A DNA stretch of 48,363 nucleotides, from NCBI GenBank assembly GCA_964413535.1, contig CAYPTB010000050.1:1-48363 (forward strand). Direction: 5' to 3'. The stretch is from CAYPTB01 sp964413535. GTDB lineage: Bacteria; Planctomycetota; UBA1135; GCA-002686595. Shown piece after piece: positions 21,328-30,252 of the stretch. The notes beneath the pieces are model-generated. The model did no database searches. It was not told the DNA's origin and saw nothing but the letters and a program-made list of their open reading frames with translations. Positions within the stretch are counted from its first letter, which is position 1. Each line of letters begins with the position of its first letter. Position numbers and translations under genes: made by a program.

Positions 21328-22902
21328 ATGACCCAGCGACACGTGCTCGATCTGACCCGCGATCTCGAAGAGGTCGCGCGGCTCTCCACCTCCCCGCGCG
21401 CCATCGACGACCTCCTGGCGGATGCCCTCGAAGCCCTGGGCAAGCTCGTGCCCTTCGACCTCGCGACGATCATGGAGAAGCAGGGCGAACGGCTCAGCGT
21501 GCGGGTCGCGCGCGGCCGTCTCTCGAGTCCGTCCGTCCTCGAGCACGAGCTCGACCTCGACCTTTTCCCGTCGCTGCGCGAGGTGCTCGTGCGCGGGCGC
21601 GCGCGCGCCTTCGGCGAAGACGACCACGCGTCGGGCGACGGCGATCCGTTCGACGGCGTGCTGGACCTCCCCCACGGGCACTCGTGCATGGTGGTGCCGC
21701 TCTCGACGCGCTCCGAAGTGCTCGGCGTCATGACGCTCGATCGCAGCGAATGCGGCACGTACCCGGAGGGCATCGTCGCCCTGGCCGACGTCTTCGGGAA
21801 GGCGCTCGCGCTCGCGTTGAAGTACGGCCGGCAATCCGAGCGCTTGGTGCGCATGCAAGCGCAGCTCGCGGAGCAGAACCGTCTGCTCGCGGAGCGCATC
21901 TCGGGGGCCAACGATCCGCGCGCGTGGATCGAGTCCTCGCGGAGCCAGCCCATGTCGCACGTGGCGCGGCTCGCGAAGCAGGTCGCCGCCACCTCGACTC
22001 CGGTGCTCATCACGGGCGAAACGGGCACGGGCAAGGAAGTCCTCGCCCGAGCCCTGCACGCCTGGAGCGATCGCGCGGAGCGACCGCTCGTGAGCGTCAA
22101 CTGCGCCGCGCTCCCCGAGGGCCTGATCGAGAGCGAGCTCTTCGGACACGTGCGCGGCGCGTTCAGCGGAGCCACCACGACGCGCATGGGGAGGTTCCAA
22201 GCGGCCAACGGCGGCACGCTCTTCCTCGACGAGGTCGCCGAGATCCCGCCCGGGCTGCAGGCGAAGCTCCTGCGCGTCCTGCAGGAGGGAACGCTCGAGC
22301 CGGTCGGCAGCGACCGCACGGTGCGCGTCGACGTGCGCCTCGTCGCGGCCACGAACAAGGACTTGGTGAAGGCCGTCGCGGAGAAGACCTTTCGCGAGGA
22401 TCTGTACTACCGGCTGGCCGTCTTCCCGATCCACGTCCCGCCGCTGCGCGCGCGCCGCGAGGACATCGCGCCGATCGCCGAGGCGTTCCTCGATTCGCTC
22501 GCGCGCCGCACCGGCCGCGGTCCCTGGCGTCTCACGCAACAGACCGTGGCCGAGCTCCAGTCGCGGGAGTGGCCCGGCAACGTGCGCGAGCTCGTGAACG
22601 CGCTCGAGCGCGCCACCGTGCTGAATCCGGGGAAGGAACTGCGGCTCGACTCCGCGCCGGCGACGCAGGCCTTCCCCCTGAGCGAGCCCGAAGCGGCCAT
22701 CCTCACGATGCGCGACGTCGAGCGCGCGCACGTCGAACGCGCTCTGGAGACGACCGGCGGCAGGCTGTGGGGCGAGGGCGGCGCCGCAGCGTTGCTCGGC
22801 GTCCATCCGAGCACGCTCCTGTCGCGCATGAAGAAGCTCGGGCTCGGCGGGGTGCGCGCCTGGCGCGCCAACCGTCTCGGGCTTCCAGCCCGAGACGGTT
22901 AG
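21328..22902 (+). CDS. Sigma-54-dependent transcriptional activator with GAF domain
   Basis: 524 residues from the ATG at 21328. A GAF-like sensor occupies about 15-170 (ALGKLVPFDLATIMEKQGERLSV...SCMVVPLSTRSEVLGVMTLDR). The AAA+ domain follows: Walker A GETGTGKE (230-237), sigma-54 contact loop GAFSGA (277-282, one change from GAFTGA), Walker B TLFLDEV, and the REWPGNVREL motif. A Fis-like HTH ends the protein (about 460-508). It lacks a receiver domain, so it should respond to a small ligand or partner through GAF. It lies upstream of a pseudopilin operon, which it may activate, though I see no good -24/-12 site there. The last codons form a strong hairpin. Confidence 0.92.
   Translation: MTQRHVLDLTRDLEEVARLSTSPRAIDDLLADALEALGKLVPFDLATIMEKQGERLSVRVARGRLSSPSVLEHELDLDLFPSLREVLVRGRARAFGEDDHASGDGDPFDGVLDLPHGHSCMVVPLSTRSEVLGVMTLDRSECGTYPEGIVALADVFGKALALALKYGRQSERLVRMQAQLAEQNRLLAERISGANDPRAWIESSRSQPMSHVARLAKQVAATSTPVLITGETGTGKEVLARALHAWSDRAERPLVSVNCAALPEGLIESELFGHVRGAFSGATTTRMGRFQAANGGTLFLDEVAEIPPGLQAKLLRVLQEGTLEPVGSDRTVRVDVRLVAATNKDLVKAVAEKTFREDLYYRLAVFPIHVPPLRARREDIAPIAEAFLDSLARRTGRGPWRLTQQTVAELQSREWPGNVRELVNALERATVLNPGKELRLDSAPATQAFPLSEPEAAILTMRDVERAHVERALETTGGRLWGEGGAAALLGVHPSTLLSRMKKLGLGGVRAWRANRLGLPARDG
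22870..22900 (+). terminator. 13-bp perfect hairpin spanning the end of the activator gene
   Basis: AACCGTCTCGGGC (22870-22882) pairs with GCCCGAGACGGTT (22888-22900) around TTCCA. The right arm runs into the TAG stop. It encodes the last residues (NRLGLPARDG), so the terminator appears to be built into the coding sequence. Confidence 0.55.
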
Positions 22903-22939
22903 CGCGCGCGACAAGCGACCGAAGGGAGCATTTGTCGCA

Positions 22940-22961
22940 GCAGTGCGCGCCCGCGCACTGC
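22940..22961 (+). terminator. Second hairpin downstream of the activator gene
   Basis: GCAGTGCGCG (22940-22949) and CGCGCACTGC (22952-22961) form a perfect inverted repeat with almost no spacer, giving about 9 bp with a 4-nt loop. It follows the first hairpin by 39 bp. No U-run. Confidence 0.4.
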
Positions 22962-22995
22962 GCGTCACCGGTTCGCGTCCTGCGACCACGGCAAC

Positions 22996-23063
22996 CCTCT
23001 CATGCCTCTTCTCTCTTCTCTCTTCTTCCCCCCCACTCCCCCCCCCGAAAACCCTTCCCTGAA
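22996..23063. other. Polypyrimidine (C/T) low-complexity tract
   Basis: About 65 bases are almost entirely C and T on the plus strand (CTCTTCTCTCTTCTCTC, then runs of C7 and C9 broken by A or G). It lies between the activator and pseudopilin genes in a 298-bp stretch without a recognisable gene. The runs could slip or form unusual DNA structure; no function can be shown. Confidence 0.6.
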
Positions 23064-23200
23064 AAGTTAGCGCGGCCCACCCCCGCACGCACGCGCGCGC
23101 CTCGTCCGCGAGCAAGATCCCCGAGCAACTCCCGACCGCCCTCCTTTTCTTGGGGTATTTTCCGCCGGATCGCTCCCGCGCCGATCCGTTATTAGGGTCG

Positions 23201-23776
23201 ATGTCCCGCCGAAGTCCTCGTTCGAGACCGAGTCGCCGCGCCGGCGTGACGCTGTTGGAGACGGTCTTGGCGCTCGCCGTGATGACGGTGGCGGTGAGCA
23301 TGTTCTCCAGCATGGTCGTGGCGACCTCGCGCCAACGCGTGACGAACCACGAGTACCCGGTCGCATCCGAGGCGGTGCGCGTCACGCTCGAGCGCATGCG
23401 CAACCGCTCGTTCGAGGAGGTCTTCGCGCTCTACAACGCGGATCCGACGGACGATCCCGACGGGCCCGGTACGGGTCCCGGCCACCGCTTCGCCGTCACG
23501 GGTCTCGCGCCGCTCGACGACGCTCCCGGCGGCTTCGTGGGTGAGATCGTCTTTCCCGCGCTCGCGGACGGCCTCGGCGGCATCGCGCTGCGCGAGGACA
23601 CGGTCGACGCTTTGCTCGGCATGCCGCGTGACCTGAACGGCGACAGCCTCGTCGACGACCTCGACCACGCGGCCGACTACACCTTGCTCCCCGTGCGCGT
23701 GGTCGTGAGGTGGAAGGGCAAGTTCGGATCGCGCCGTCTCCAGTTCCACTCGATGCTCGCGGAGTTCCGCAAGTGA
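23201..23776 (+). CDS. Type IV pilin-like (pseudopilin) protein
   Basis: 191 residues from the ATG at 23201. A basic leader (MSRRSPRSRPSRRAG) precedes the prepilin cleavage motif G/VTLLETVLALAVMTVAV, with Glu at +5 and a hydrophobic helix. The globular part has no recognised domain; it contains DLNGDSLVDDLDHA, a calcium-type loop. Type IV pilins and pseudopilins assemble in the inner membrane into pilus or type II secretion filaments. The next gene starts with a GTGA overlap, so these are the first two genes of an operon. No ATPase or platform gene is in the window, so the assembly machine must lie elsewhere. Confidence 0.8.
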   Translation: MSRRSPRSRPSRRAGVTLLETVLALAVMTVAVSMFSSMVVATSRQRVTNHEYPVASEAVRVTLERMRNRSFEEVFALYNADPTDDPDGPGTGPGHRFAVTGLAPLDDAPGGFVGEIVFPALADGLGGIALREDTVDALLGMPRDLNGDSLVDDLDHAADYTLLPVRVVVRWKGKFGSRRLQFHSMLAEFRK

Positions 23777-24399
23777 AGCTCGCCGCCCGCATTGCCCTCG
23801 TCCGCGCACGGCGTCGGCGGAGGCGGACCGGCATGAGTGTGATGGAGCTCGTGCTCGCGATGGGGCTCTTCGCGATCATCGCGATCAAGGCCGCCATGGT
23901 CTTGACCTCCGCGAACGACACGCAGCGCCAGGACAGCGCCGCCATGACGCTCGAGGACCAAGCGCGACGTGTTCTCGATCAGATCGCGTATGCCGTCATG
24001 GGGTCGGATCGTGAATCGCTCTTCCCCGATCCCGAGTCGCCGATCTTCAGCACGTCGCTGCGTTTCGCGATCAGCCTGGGCGTCGAGGACGGCGAGGTGG
24101 TCTGGGACGACGAGGAGGAGATCGGGCTGTCCGCCGACGAGTCCCAGGTCCTGTGGCGCAAGAATCCCGACACCCCCGAGGAGCTGCGCGTCGCGTGGTG
24201 CAATGTCGTCCGACCGTTCCTCGAGGGCGAGCTGCTGAACGGCGACGACGACAACGCGAACGGAATCGTCGACGAGAAGGGGCTGTCCTTCGTGCTCGAC
24301 GAGAACGCGATCACGATTCGGCTGAGCGTCGAGCGCGCGGGCCCCGACAACCAACCGATCGCGCAGACGGTCGAGACCACGGTGACGGTGCGCAACTAG
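23773..24399 (+). CDS. Second pseudopilin-like protein
   Basis: 208 residues from a GTG overlapping the previous stop. The N terminus has basic residues and the motif G/MSVMELVLAMGLFAIIAIKAAMVL, again with Glu at +5 after the cleavage Gly. The remainder is an acidic soluble domain (GVEDGEVVWDDEEE, then LLNGDDDNANGIVDEKGLSFVLDE, a probable calcium loop) and a beta-rich C terminus. PilW/GspJ-like minor pseudopilins have this build. It is followed after 11 bp by the PilX-like gene with a strong Shine-Dalgarno. Function as a minor pilin is inferred from the leader and context. Confidence 0.78.
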   Translation: MKLAARIALVRARRRRRRTGMSVMELVLAMGLFAIIAIKAAMVLTSANDTQRQDSAAMTLEDQARRVLDQIAYAVMGSDRESLFPDPESPIFSTSLRFAISLGVEDGEVVWDDEEEIGLSADESQVLWRKNPDTPEELRVAWCNVVRPFLEGELLNGDDDNANGIVDEKGLSFVLDENAITIRLSVERAGPDNQPIAQTVETTVTVRN

Positions 24400-24410
24400 G
24401 AGAGACGACG

Positions 24411-26402
24411 ATGAGACCCTTCATGCTCGCGCGCACGGAAGCTGCGGCGCGCTCGTCCGAGCGCGGCGGCGCCCTGGTCATGGCCCTCGTGTCGGTCGTG
24501 ACCGTCGCTGCGCTCACCACGGCGTTCCTGCACCTCTCCACCGCCGTCTCCCGCCGCCAAGTCCACACGCGTGACAAGATGCAAGCCTTCTACCTGGCGG
24601 AGGCGGGCCTGGCGGAAGCCTGGGCCGCGGTCCAGATCAGGAAGACCGGCAACGTCGGCACCGAAGCGGATCCGGCGATCTACGGCGACGGGCTCTTCTG
24701 GGTCGAGGCCAGCGCGGCTGGCCTGGACTTCGTGCGACTCGACAGCACGGGCTTGGTCGGCTCGGGCCGCGCAACGCTCTCGCTCGTCGTGGAGGAAGGA
24801 AAGGAAAGCGTCGCGGCGCTGGGCGTCTATTCGGACTCGCCGATGACGCTGCCGCCCGGCTCCTTCGTCGACGGCTACGACTCGCGCCTGGGTTACGGTG
24901 AGGACGGCGCCATCGCGCCGCTCGACCTCGACGCCCTGCTCGACGATTTCTCCGACCAGCTCGACGGTCTGCTCGGCGACGGGAGCGACGCGCACGGAGC
25001 GAGCGCGGCCGTTCAGAGCGGCGGCCTGCTCGACGACGTGGGTGAGGTGCTCGATCCCGTGCTCGATCCGTTGCTCGGCGGGGACGACGGCGACGCCTTC
25101 TCCGGCCGCATCGCCTCCGGTGGCGGGATCACGGTCAGCGGAACTCCCGAGCTTCCGAGCACGATCCAGGGCGATCTCGTTCCCGGACCGGGCGGCCAGG
25201 TATCCCTCTCGGGCGACGTCTCGGTGTCCGGCGAAACGGCGCCGGCGCCCGCGCCCACGTCGCTCCCCGACATCCACGTGCCTTCGCTGCCCGTCTCTCC
25301 TTCCATCCAGCACAGCGGGCGAGCGCCTTTCATCGTGCTCCCCGGCGAGGGCTCGCTGCCCGCCTTGGAAGTGGCTGAGTACGCCGAGGTGATCGTGAGG
25401 GGACCGGCCACGCTCGTGATCGGCACGCTGCGGCTCAGGAGCAACGCGAAGCTCTACGTCGACGCGACGGACGGTCCGGTCTCCCTGTACGTCACGGCCG
25501 TGGCGGACCTGGCGCCCACGGCGAAGATCAGGAGCTCCACGGAAGACCCGGCCGATCTGTCGCTGACCATCACCGCGAGCCCGCAGACTCCGATCGTCCT
25601 GCCGAAGGGCTCCCCGATCCACGCGGTCGTCTACGCTCCCGACGCCGAGCTCTCGATCCCGGAGGGCTTCGAGCTCTTCGGCGCGCTCGTGGCGCAGTCC
25701 GTCACCTTCGCCGGCCCGCCGCGGCTGCACTTCGACGCGCACCTCGTGGAGGTCGCGGCGGAGGCGCGCAAGCCGAGGCTCATCTCGTGGCGGATCCTGG
25801 ATCTCGGGAACGAGATCGACGCGGCGGGCGGCCCCTTCGCTCGGCTGGGCCTCGATCCCGCCGCCTTGCGCGCACCGGCCGCGGCCCACGCCGACGTCCC
25901 GCTTTCGATCACCTTCGAGAACGGCGTGGGAGCGTTGGTCGACTACGACGGTATGGAGAGTGGATTCGACTGGGGGCAGGTCGCGGAGGTATTGAACCTC
26001 TCGCGCGACGGAAGGCTGGTCGTCGGAACGCGAGCTCCAGCGGCCGGCAGCGAGGCTTCGGGACTGCTCGACGCGCTGATCGACGTCATCGAACAAGTCG
26101 GCATGAGCTCGAGCGATCTGAGGGACGTGCTCGTCGCCTCGTCGCCCCTCTCGAAGGTGGCCATCAGCTCCGCGATCCAGCGCGTGCCCGCGATGACCAG
26201 CTCCCACTTGCGGGACGTGCTCCTCGCGAACGTTCCGCTCAGCGACTCGATCCTGGCGCGCGTCAGCACGGGAGTCCTCGGGTCGACTCACCTGATGGAG
26301 GTCCTGCTCGCACAGTCTCCGGGCCTCTCCTCGACCGTCCTCGACCGCGCCGCCGCCGCGCTCGCACCGAGCGACCTCGCCGCCGTCCTGGCCGCCCAAT
26401 AG
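24411..26402 (+). CDS. PilX-like membrane-anchored protein with C-terminal LRDVL repeats
   Basis: 663 residues; ATG at 24411 with AGGAGA 6 nt upstream. The N terminus (SERGGALVMALVSVVTVAALTTAFLHL) is a single hydrophobic helix of PilX type without a good prepilin cleavage site, then AFYLAEAGLAEA. The middle (about 270-450) is beta-rich with solenoid-like LPALEVAEYAEVIVRGPATL, similar to the DUF7305 region of PilX-like proteins. Residues 565-663 are about 3.5 copies of a roughly 30-residue unit (SSSDLRDVLVASSPLS, SSHLRDVLLANVPLS, STHLMEVLLAQSPGLS, APSDLAAVLAAQ). It sits between pseudopilins and a HEAT protein in one operon. The repeat's role is unknown. Confidence 0.78.
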   Translation: MRPFMLARTEAAARSSERGGALVMALVSVVTVAALTTAFLHLSTAVSRRQVHTRDKMQAFYLAEAGLAEAWAAVQIRKTGNVGTEADPAIYGDGLFWVEASAAGLDFVRLDSTGLVGSGRATLSLVVEEGKESVAALGVYSDSPMTLPPGSFVDGYDSRLGYGEDGAIAPLDLDALLDDFSDQLDGLLGDGSDAHGASAAVQSGGLLDDVGEVLDPVLDPLLGGDDGDAFSGRIASGGGITVSGTPELPSTIQGDLVPGPGGQVSLSGDVSVSGETAPAPAPTSLPDIHVPSLPVSPSIQHSGRAPFIVLPGEGSLPALEVAEYAEVIVRGPATLVIGTLRLRSNAKLYVDATDGPVSLYVTAVADLAPTAKIRSSTEDPADLSLTITASPQTPIVLPKGSPIHAVVYAPDAELSIPEGFELFGALVAQSVTFAGPPRLHFDAHLVEVAAEARKPRLISWRILDLGNEIDAAGGPFARLGLDPAALRAPAAAHADVPLSITFENGVGALVDYDGMESGFDWGQVAEVLNLSRDGRLVVGTRAPAAGSEASGLLDALIDVIEQVGMSSSDLRDVLVASSPLSKVAISSAIQRVPAMTSSHLRDVLLANVPLSDSILARVSTGVLGSTHLMEVLLAQSPGLSSTVLDRAAAALAPSDLAAVLAAQ

Positions 26403-26407
26403 ACGCC

Positions 26408-27691
26408 ATGATCCGGCTCGCCCGTATCCAGAGCACGAGCCTCGCCGCTCTCGCGTGGCTGTGCGCTTCCGCCGTCCCCGTCGACGATCCGCGGGAGGCC
26501 GCGGCGCTCCGCGCGTGCCTCGAGCTCGTGCGCGAAGCGACACGCGCCGAGCGCTTCGACGCGATGACGCTCCAGCACGCGCTCGCACGAACGGGCGATG
26601 CGGCCGTCCCCGTGCTCTTTGCGGTGCTCGACACGGGTATCGTCCCCACGGGAGAGATCGGAGGCGGAGCCGCGCCGGCGTCGCCGGAGTTGCTCGGAGC
26701 GATCTGGGCGGCCTTCGGGGAGATGCGGCCCGGCGCCGTGCGCGAGTACGTCGCGCGCTTCGCCGACGTCCAGTACCCGGCGCGGACCCGCGCAACGTCA
26801 CTGCGGCTCTTGGGCGGCACGGGCAATTCGAGCGACCTCCCGCTGTTCGCGAGCCTGAGTTTCCCTCCCGGCGCGGAGGACGTGCCGGACGTCGTGCGTT
26901 TCGGATTCGCGACGGGTCTCGCCCAGCTCCTGGAACGACATCCGCGAACCATGCGCTGGATCGCCGAGCTGTTCGCCGCGGTCCACCCGGCGCTGTGGCC
27001 GTCGGTGTTGGGGGCCGTTGCTCGCGGAGAGACTCCGGACTGTCCGACCGTCCTAGCCGGTCTCCTGGGAGTGGTGCCTGCGGCGGACGTGCTCGTGTTG
27101 AGCGAGATCTCGGAACTCGGTCGACTCGAGCGCGGGGTCCGCGACGAGTACGTGCGCGGTAGGGTGCGGGACTACATGGGATCGCTCGACTCGAATCTCG
27201 CGCGCGCCGCGATCGGGGCGTCGGGCGCCCTGTGCGACGAGGGCGCGCTCCCGGAGCTGATCGCGCTCATGCGCACGAACGATCCCCTGGTGCGACCTGC
27301 GGTGCGTTCGGCGCTCCGATCGATCACCGGACGCGATTTCGGACTCGACGTCGTTCGCTGGGACGCCTGGTATGGCAACGAGCTCCGCTTCTGGCGCCAA
27401 GAGTCCCATCGCACGATGTCCGCGCTCACCTCCCACGATGCCTCCGAGGTGGCCCGAGCCGTGATGGCGCTCGCGAACCGATCGCTGTTCCGACACGAGC
27501 TCGCCAGCGCGATCCTGCCCGTCCTCGACCGGCCCGAACCGGAGTTGCGCAAACTCGCCTGCGCGGCGCTCGGAACACTCGGTTCGCGCGCCTTCCAGCC
27601 CGAGCTCCTGCAGGCCGCGAAGGACTCCGACGCGTCGGTGCGTCGAGCGGCCGAGCTGGCGTTGTCGCGGCTCTCGCGACTCCCGCGCTAG
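26408..27691 (+). CDS. Exported HEAT-repeat protein
   Basis: 427 residues from the ATG at 26408, 5 bp after the PilX-like stop. The first 28 residues (MIRLARIQSTSLAALAWLCASAVP) look like a signal peptide. The rest is helical. HEAT-type pairs are clearest near the end: EPELRKLACAALGTLGSRAFQPELLQAAKDSDASVRRAAELALSRLS is split over two units, and another is around EGALPELIALMRTNDPLVRPAVRSALRSITG. HEAT repeats bind proteins. Position at the end of the pseudopilin group suggests an accessory envelope partner. Confidence 0.78.
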   Translation: MIRLARIQSTSLAALAWLCASAVPVDDPREAAALRACLELVREATRAERFDAMTLQHALARTGDAAVPVLFAVLDTGIVPTGEIGGGAAPASPELLGAIWAAFGEMRPGAVREYVARFADVQYPARTRATSLRLLGGTGNSSDLPLFASLSFPPGAEDVPDVVRFGFATGLAQLLERHPRTMRWIAELFAAVHPALWPSVLGAVARGETPDCPTVLAGLLGVVPAADVLVLSEISELGRLERGVRDEYVRGRVRDYMGSLDSNLARAAIGASGALCDEGALPELIALMRTNDPLVRPAVRSALRSITGRDFGLDVVRWDAWYGNELRFWRQESHRTMSALTSHDASEVARAVMALANRSLFRHELASAILPVLDRPEPELRKLACAALGTLGSRAFQPELLQAAKDSDASVRRAAELALSRLSRLPR

Positions 27692-27716
27692 GAGTCCTCT
27701 CGGCCGCGCGCGCCGT

Positions 27717-27730
27717 GGAAAAGCTTTTCC
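27717..27730. promoter_or_regulatory. 14-bp perfect palindrome GGAAAAGCTTTTCC
   Basis: A perfect, A/T-rich palindrome in otherwise G/C-rich DNA, 26 bp after the HEAT gene stop and 104 bp before the HAMP gene start. It could be an operator for the sensor genes or part of a terminator. It is too short to be decisive. Confidence 0.35.
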
Positions 27731-27833
27731 CGGTCGACCCACGCCCTCGGGGGTTCCGCGTCTCTTTGCTCAAGTGGCGTTCCGCCCGTGACGACCGATG
27801 GGATGCCCCACCTGCCCCCCTCCTGACGACGCC

Positions 27834-28298
27834 ATGACGACCACCCACTACAAGCGCCGGCGGAGGCTCATCAAGCCGCGCCTCCAACTCAAGCTCATCG
27901 GCGCCTTCGCCGGGATGTCCGCGCTGGGTTTCCTGCTCCAGTACATCCTGCTCGCCAAGGAGCTCTCGGACCTCGCGCTCGCGATGCCCGAAGGCGGCGA
28001 GATCCTGGCCGCGAAAGCCTTCGGGCTCCTGCTCGGCGTCCTGGGGGTCTCGTTCGGGCTGCTCTTCCCCCTCACGCTGGCAGTCGGAGTCGTCCTCACG
28101 TTCCGCATCGCAGGCCCGATCTACCGTTTCGAGCGCTACCTCGAGGGGATCGCGCGCGGAGAGGAGATCGCCCCGTGCAGCATTCGCCACGACGACGAGC
28201 TCCACGAGCTGTGCGACCGGATCAATTCCGCCGTCCGGTTCCTCTCCGCGGAGCGAACGCCGCACGAGCAGACGAACGGGCTGCGCGCCGCTGGCTAG
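27834..28298 (+). CDS. Small membrane protein with HAMP domain
   Basis: 154 residues from the ATG at 27834. Two hydrophobic segments (about 26-46 and 65-90) flank a short external loop (KELSDLALAMPEGGEIL). After the second comes a HAMP domain: RIAGPIYRFERYLEGIARGE... DDELHELCDRINSAVRFL. There is no kinase or methyl-accepting output domain. It is followed 55 bp later by a full histidine kinase that has its own HAMP, so it may be a partner or regulator of that kinase; this is inferred from position. Confidence 0.8.
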   Translation: MTTTHYKRRRRLIKPRLQLKLIGAFAGMSALGFLLQYILLAKELSDLALAMPEGGEILAAKAFGLLLGVLGVSFGLLFPLTLAVGVVLTFRIAGPIYRFERYLEGIARGEEIAPCSIRHDDELHELCDRINSAVRFLSAERTPHEQTNGLRAAG

Positions 28299-28353
28299 AG
28301 CTCTCGAGCTTCCCCTCTCCTTCGATCGATCTCGGTCGGCCACGATCCTCCCC

Positions 28354-30252
28354 ATGTCCCTGCGGACGAAGATCACCCTGACGCTAGCGTTGATCGTGGC
28401 GGGCTCCGTCGCGTTGGACCACCTCGTCCAGCGCCTCGTGTTCACGAACGGACTCGCCGACGTCGAACGCGATCGCGCCGAGCAGGACCTCGAGCGCGTC
28501 GTCGTCGCGCTGGAAACAGCGGGGACCGAGCTCGGCGTGCGCGTGCGCGACTGGTCCGCGCGCGACGCGCTGCAGAGAGCCGTCCAGGGCGACGTGGCTC
28601 TTCTCGACTCCGACCTGGCGGGCGGGCTCGCTCCCCACGACCTCGACCTCGTGTACCTGTGCGCTCCCGACGGCAAGGTCCTGTGGGCGCGCGTCGAAGA
28701 TCCCGAGTCGGGCGAGCCGATGTCCTTGCGCGAGCTCCCGCAGGGGGCCCTGTCGAAGTCGCATCCGCTGATCGTGCACGCCCGCGCGGACGGCGTGGCG
28801 GGACTCCTCATGACCCGCGACCACGGCGGGCTGCTCGTGGGATCGCACGTCCTGCACTCGACGAAGACGGGCGAGCACGTCGCGACGCTGATCCTCGGAC
28901 GCTTCCTCGACGAGGATCTCGTGGCGTCCATCGAACGCCGGACGGTCGGCGTGGAGTTCGAGCTCTCCTCGCTCTCCGCGCCGAAGCTCGCCTCGGAGGA
29001 GCACCACCTGCTCGATCGCGTGACCACGGCGTCCGAGCCGATCCACTGGACGGCCTCCGATGGGATGCTGCACGTCTACACGACGCTGCGGGACATCGAC
29101 CGAGCGCCGACGATCCTCCTGCGGACGACCAGCGCTCCCGAGATCACCCGTGGCGGCGAGCGCCTCGTCGACTACGGCCTCGCCTCGGCACTCGGGACGG
29201 GCTTGCTGATCCTGTTCCTCCTGACGCGCATGCTCTCACGCATCGTGATCGGTCCGCTCACTCGCTTGACGGCGCTCGCGACACGGATCGGCAAGACCGA
29301 CGATACGTCCGTGCGCACGGACATCCGGCGCGACGACGAGATCGGGCAGCTCTCGAGCGAGTTCGACAGCATGCTCGAGAAGCTCGAGGCCTCGCGCCGC
29401 GAGGTCATCCGCACGGCGCGCATGGCCGGCATGAGCGAGATCGCGACCGGCGTCCTGCACAACGTCGGCAACGTGCTCAACAGCGTCAACGTCTCGGCCA
29501 ACCTGGTGACACGCAAGACCGAGCAGTTGCAGATCGGCGACCTGGTCGCCGTGCGCGAGGTCCTGCGAGCGAACGAGTCGGATCTCGGCCGCTTCGTCAC
29601 CGAGGACCCGCGCGGGAAGCATCTGCTCCCGTTCCTGAGCGAGCTGGCCCAGTCCCTCGACGCCCAGAAGCAGGCCATCCTGAGCGAGCTCGGCGGACTC
29701 AACCGCAGCGTCGAGCACATCGGCGAGCTCGTGCGCAGCCAGCAGAGCCGCGCCGGGCGAGCCGGCGTCCTCGAGCCGACGTCGCTCGCCGGAGAGCTCA
29801 ACGCGGCGCTCGCGATCTGTCGCCAGGCCGGCCGGGACACGAGCTGCGTGGAGTTCGTGCGCGACTACGCGGATCTCCCGTTGCTCGACGTCGATCGACA
29901 CAAGCTGATGGAGATCGTCGTCAACCTGGTGAAGAACGCGCTCGACGCCCTGAACTCGGTCGACGTGCCGAACAAGCGTCTGACGCTCCGCCTGCAAAGG
30001 TCCGACGCGGGCGGCGTGCGCATCGAGGTGACCGACAACGGCCTCGGCATCGCGCCCTCCGACCTGACCCGGGTCTTCCAGCACGGATTCACGACCAAGA
30101 AGGAAGGCCACGGCTACGGGCTGCACGTCTCGGCCAACGCCGCGACCGAGATGAAGGGTTCGCTGCGAGCAGAGAGCCGCGGCATCGGGCACGGAGCGAC
30201 GTTCGTCCTCGAATTGCCGTTGAAGGAGCGCGCGCTGGCGCAGGCGGCATGA
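28354..30252 (+). CDS. Sensor histidine kinase with CHASE4-like periplasmic domain
   Basis: 632 residues. One membrane segment lies at 7-27, a CHASE4-like sensor at about 35-265, a second membrane segment at about 275-298 and HAMP at about 298-350. The dimerisation helix has MSEIATGVLHNVGNVLNSV with probable phospho-acceptor His369, the HNVGN type rather than classical HisKA. The ATPase has NLVKNALDAL (N box), DNGLGI (G1) and FQHGFTTKKEGHGYGLH. The response regulator partner is not a separate gene; the stop overlaps (ATGA) the start of a hybrid kinase that begins with a receiver domain, the likely phosphate acceptor. Confidence 0.92.
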   Translation: MSLRTKITLTLALIVAGSVALDHLVQRLVFTNGLADVERDRAEQDLERVVVALETAGTELGVRVRDWSARDALQRAVQGDVALLDSDLAGGLAPHDLDLVYLCAPDGKVLWARVEDPESGEPMSLRELPQGALSKSHPLIVHARADGVAGLLMTRDHGGLLVGSHVLHSTKTGEHVATLILGRFLDEDLVASIERRTVGVEFELSSLSAPKLASEEHHLLDRVTTASEPIHWTASDGMLHVYTTLRDIDRAPTILLRTTSAPEITRGGERLVDYGLASALGTGLLILFLLTRMLSRIVIGPLTRLTALATRIGKTDDTSVRTDIRRDDEIGQLSSEFDSMLEKLEASRREVIRTARMAGMSEIATGVLHNVGNVLNSVNVSANLVTRKTEQLQIGDLVAVREVLRANESDLGRFVTEDPRGKHLLPFLSELAQSLDAQKQAILSELGGLNRSVEHIGELVRSQQSRAGRAGVLEPTSLAGELNAALAICRQAGRDTSCVEFVRDYADLPLLDVDRHKLMEIVVNLVKNALDALNSVDVPNKRLTLRLQRSDAGGVRIEVTDNGLGIAPSDLTRVFQHGFTTKKEGHGYGLHVSANAATEMKGSLRAESRGIGHGATFVLELPLKERALAQAA

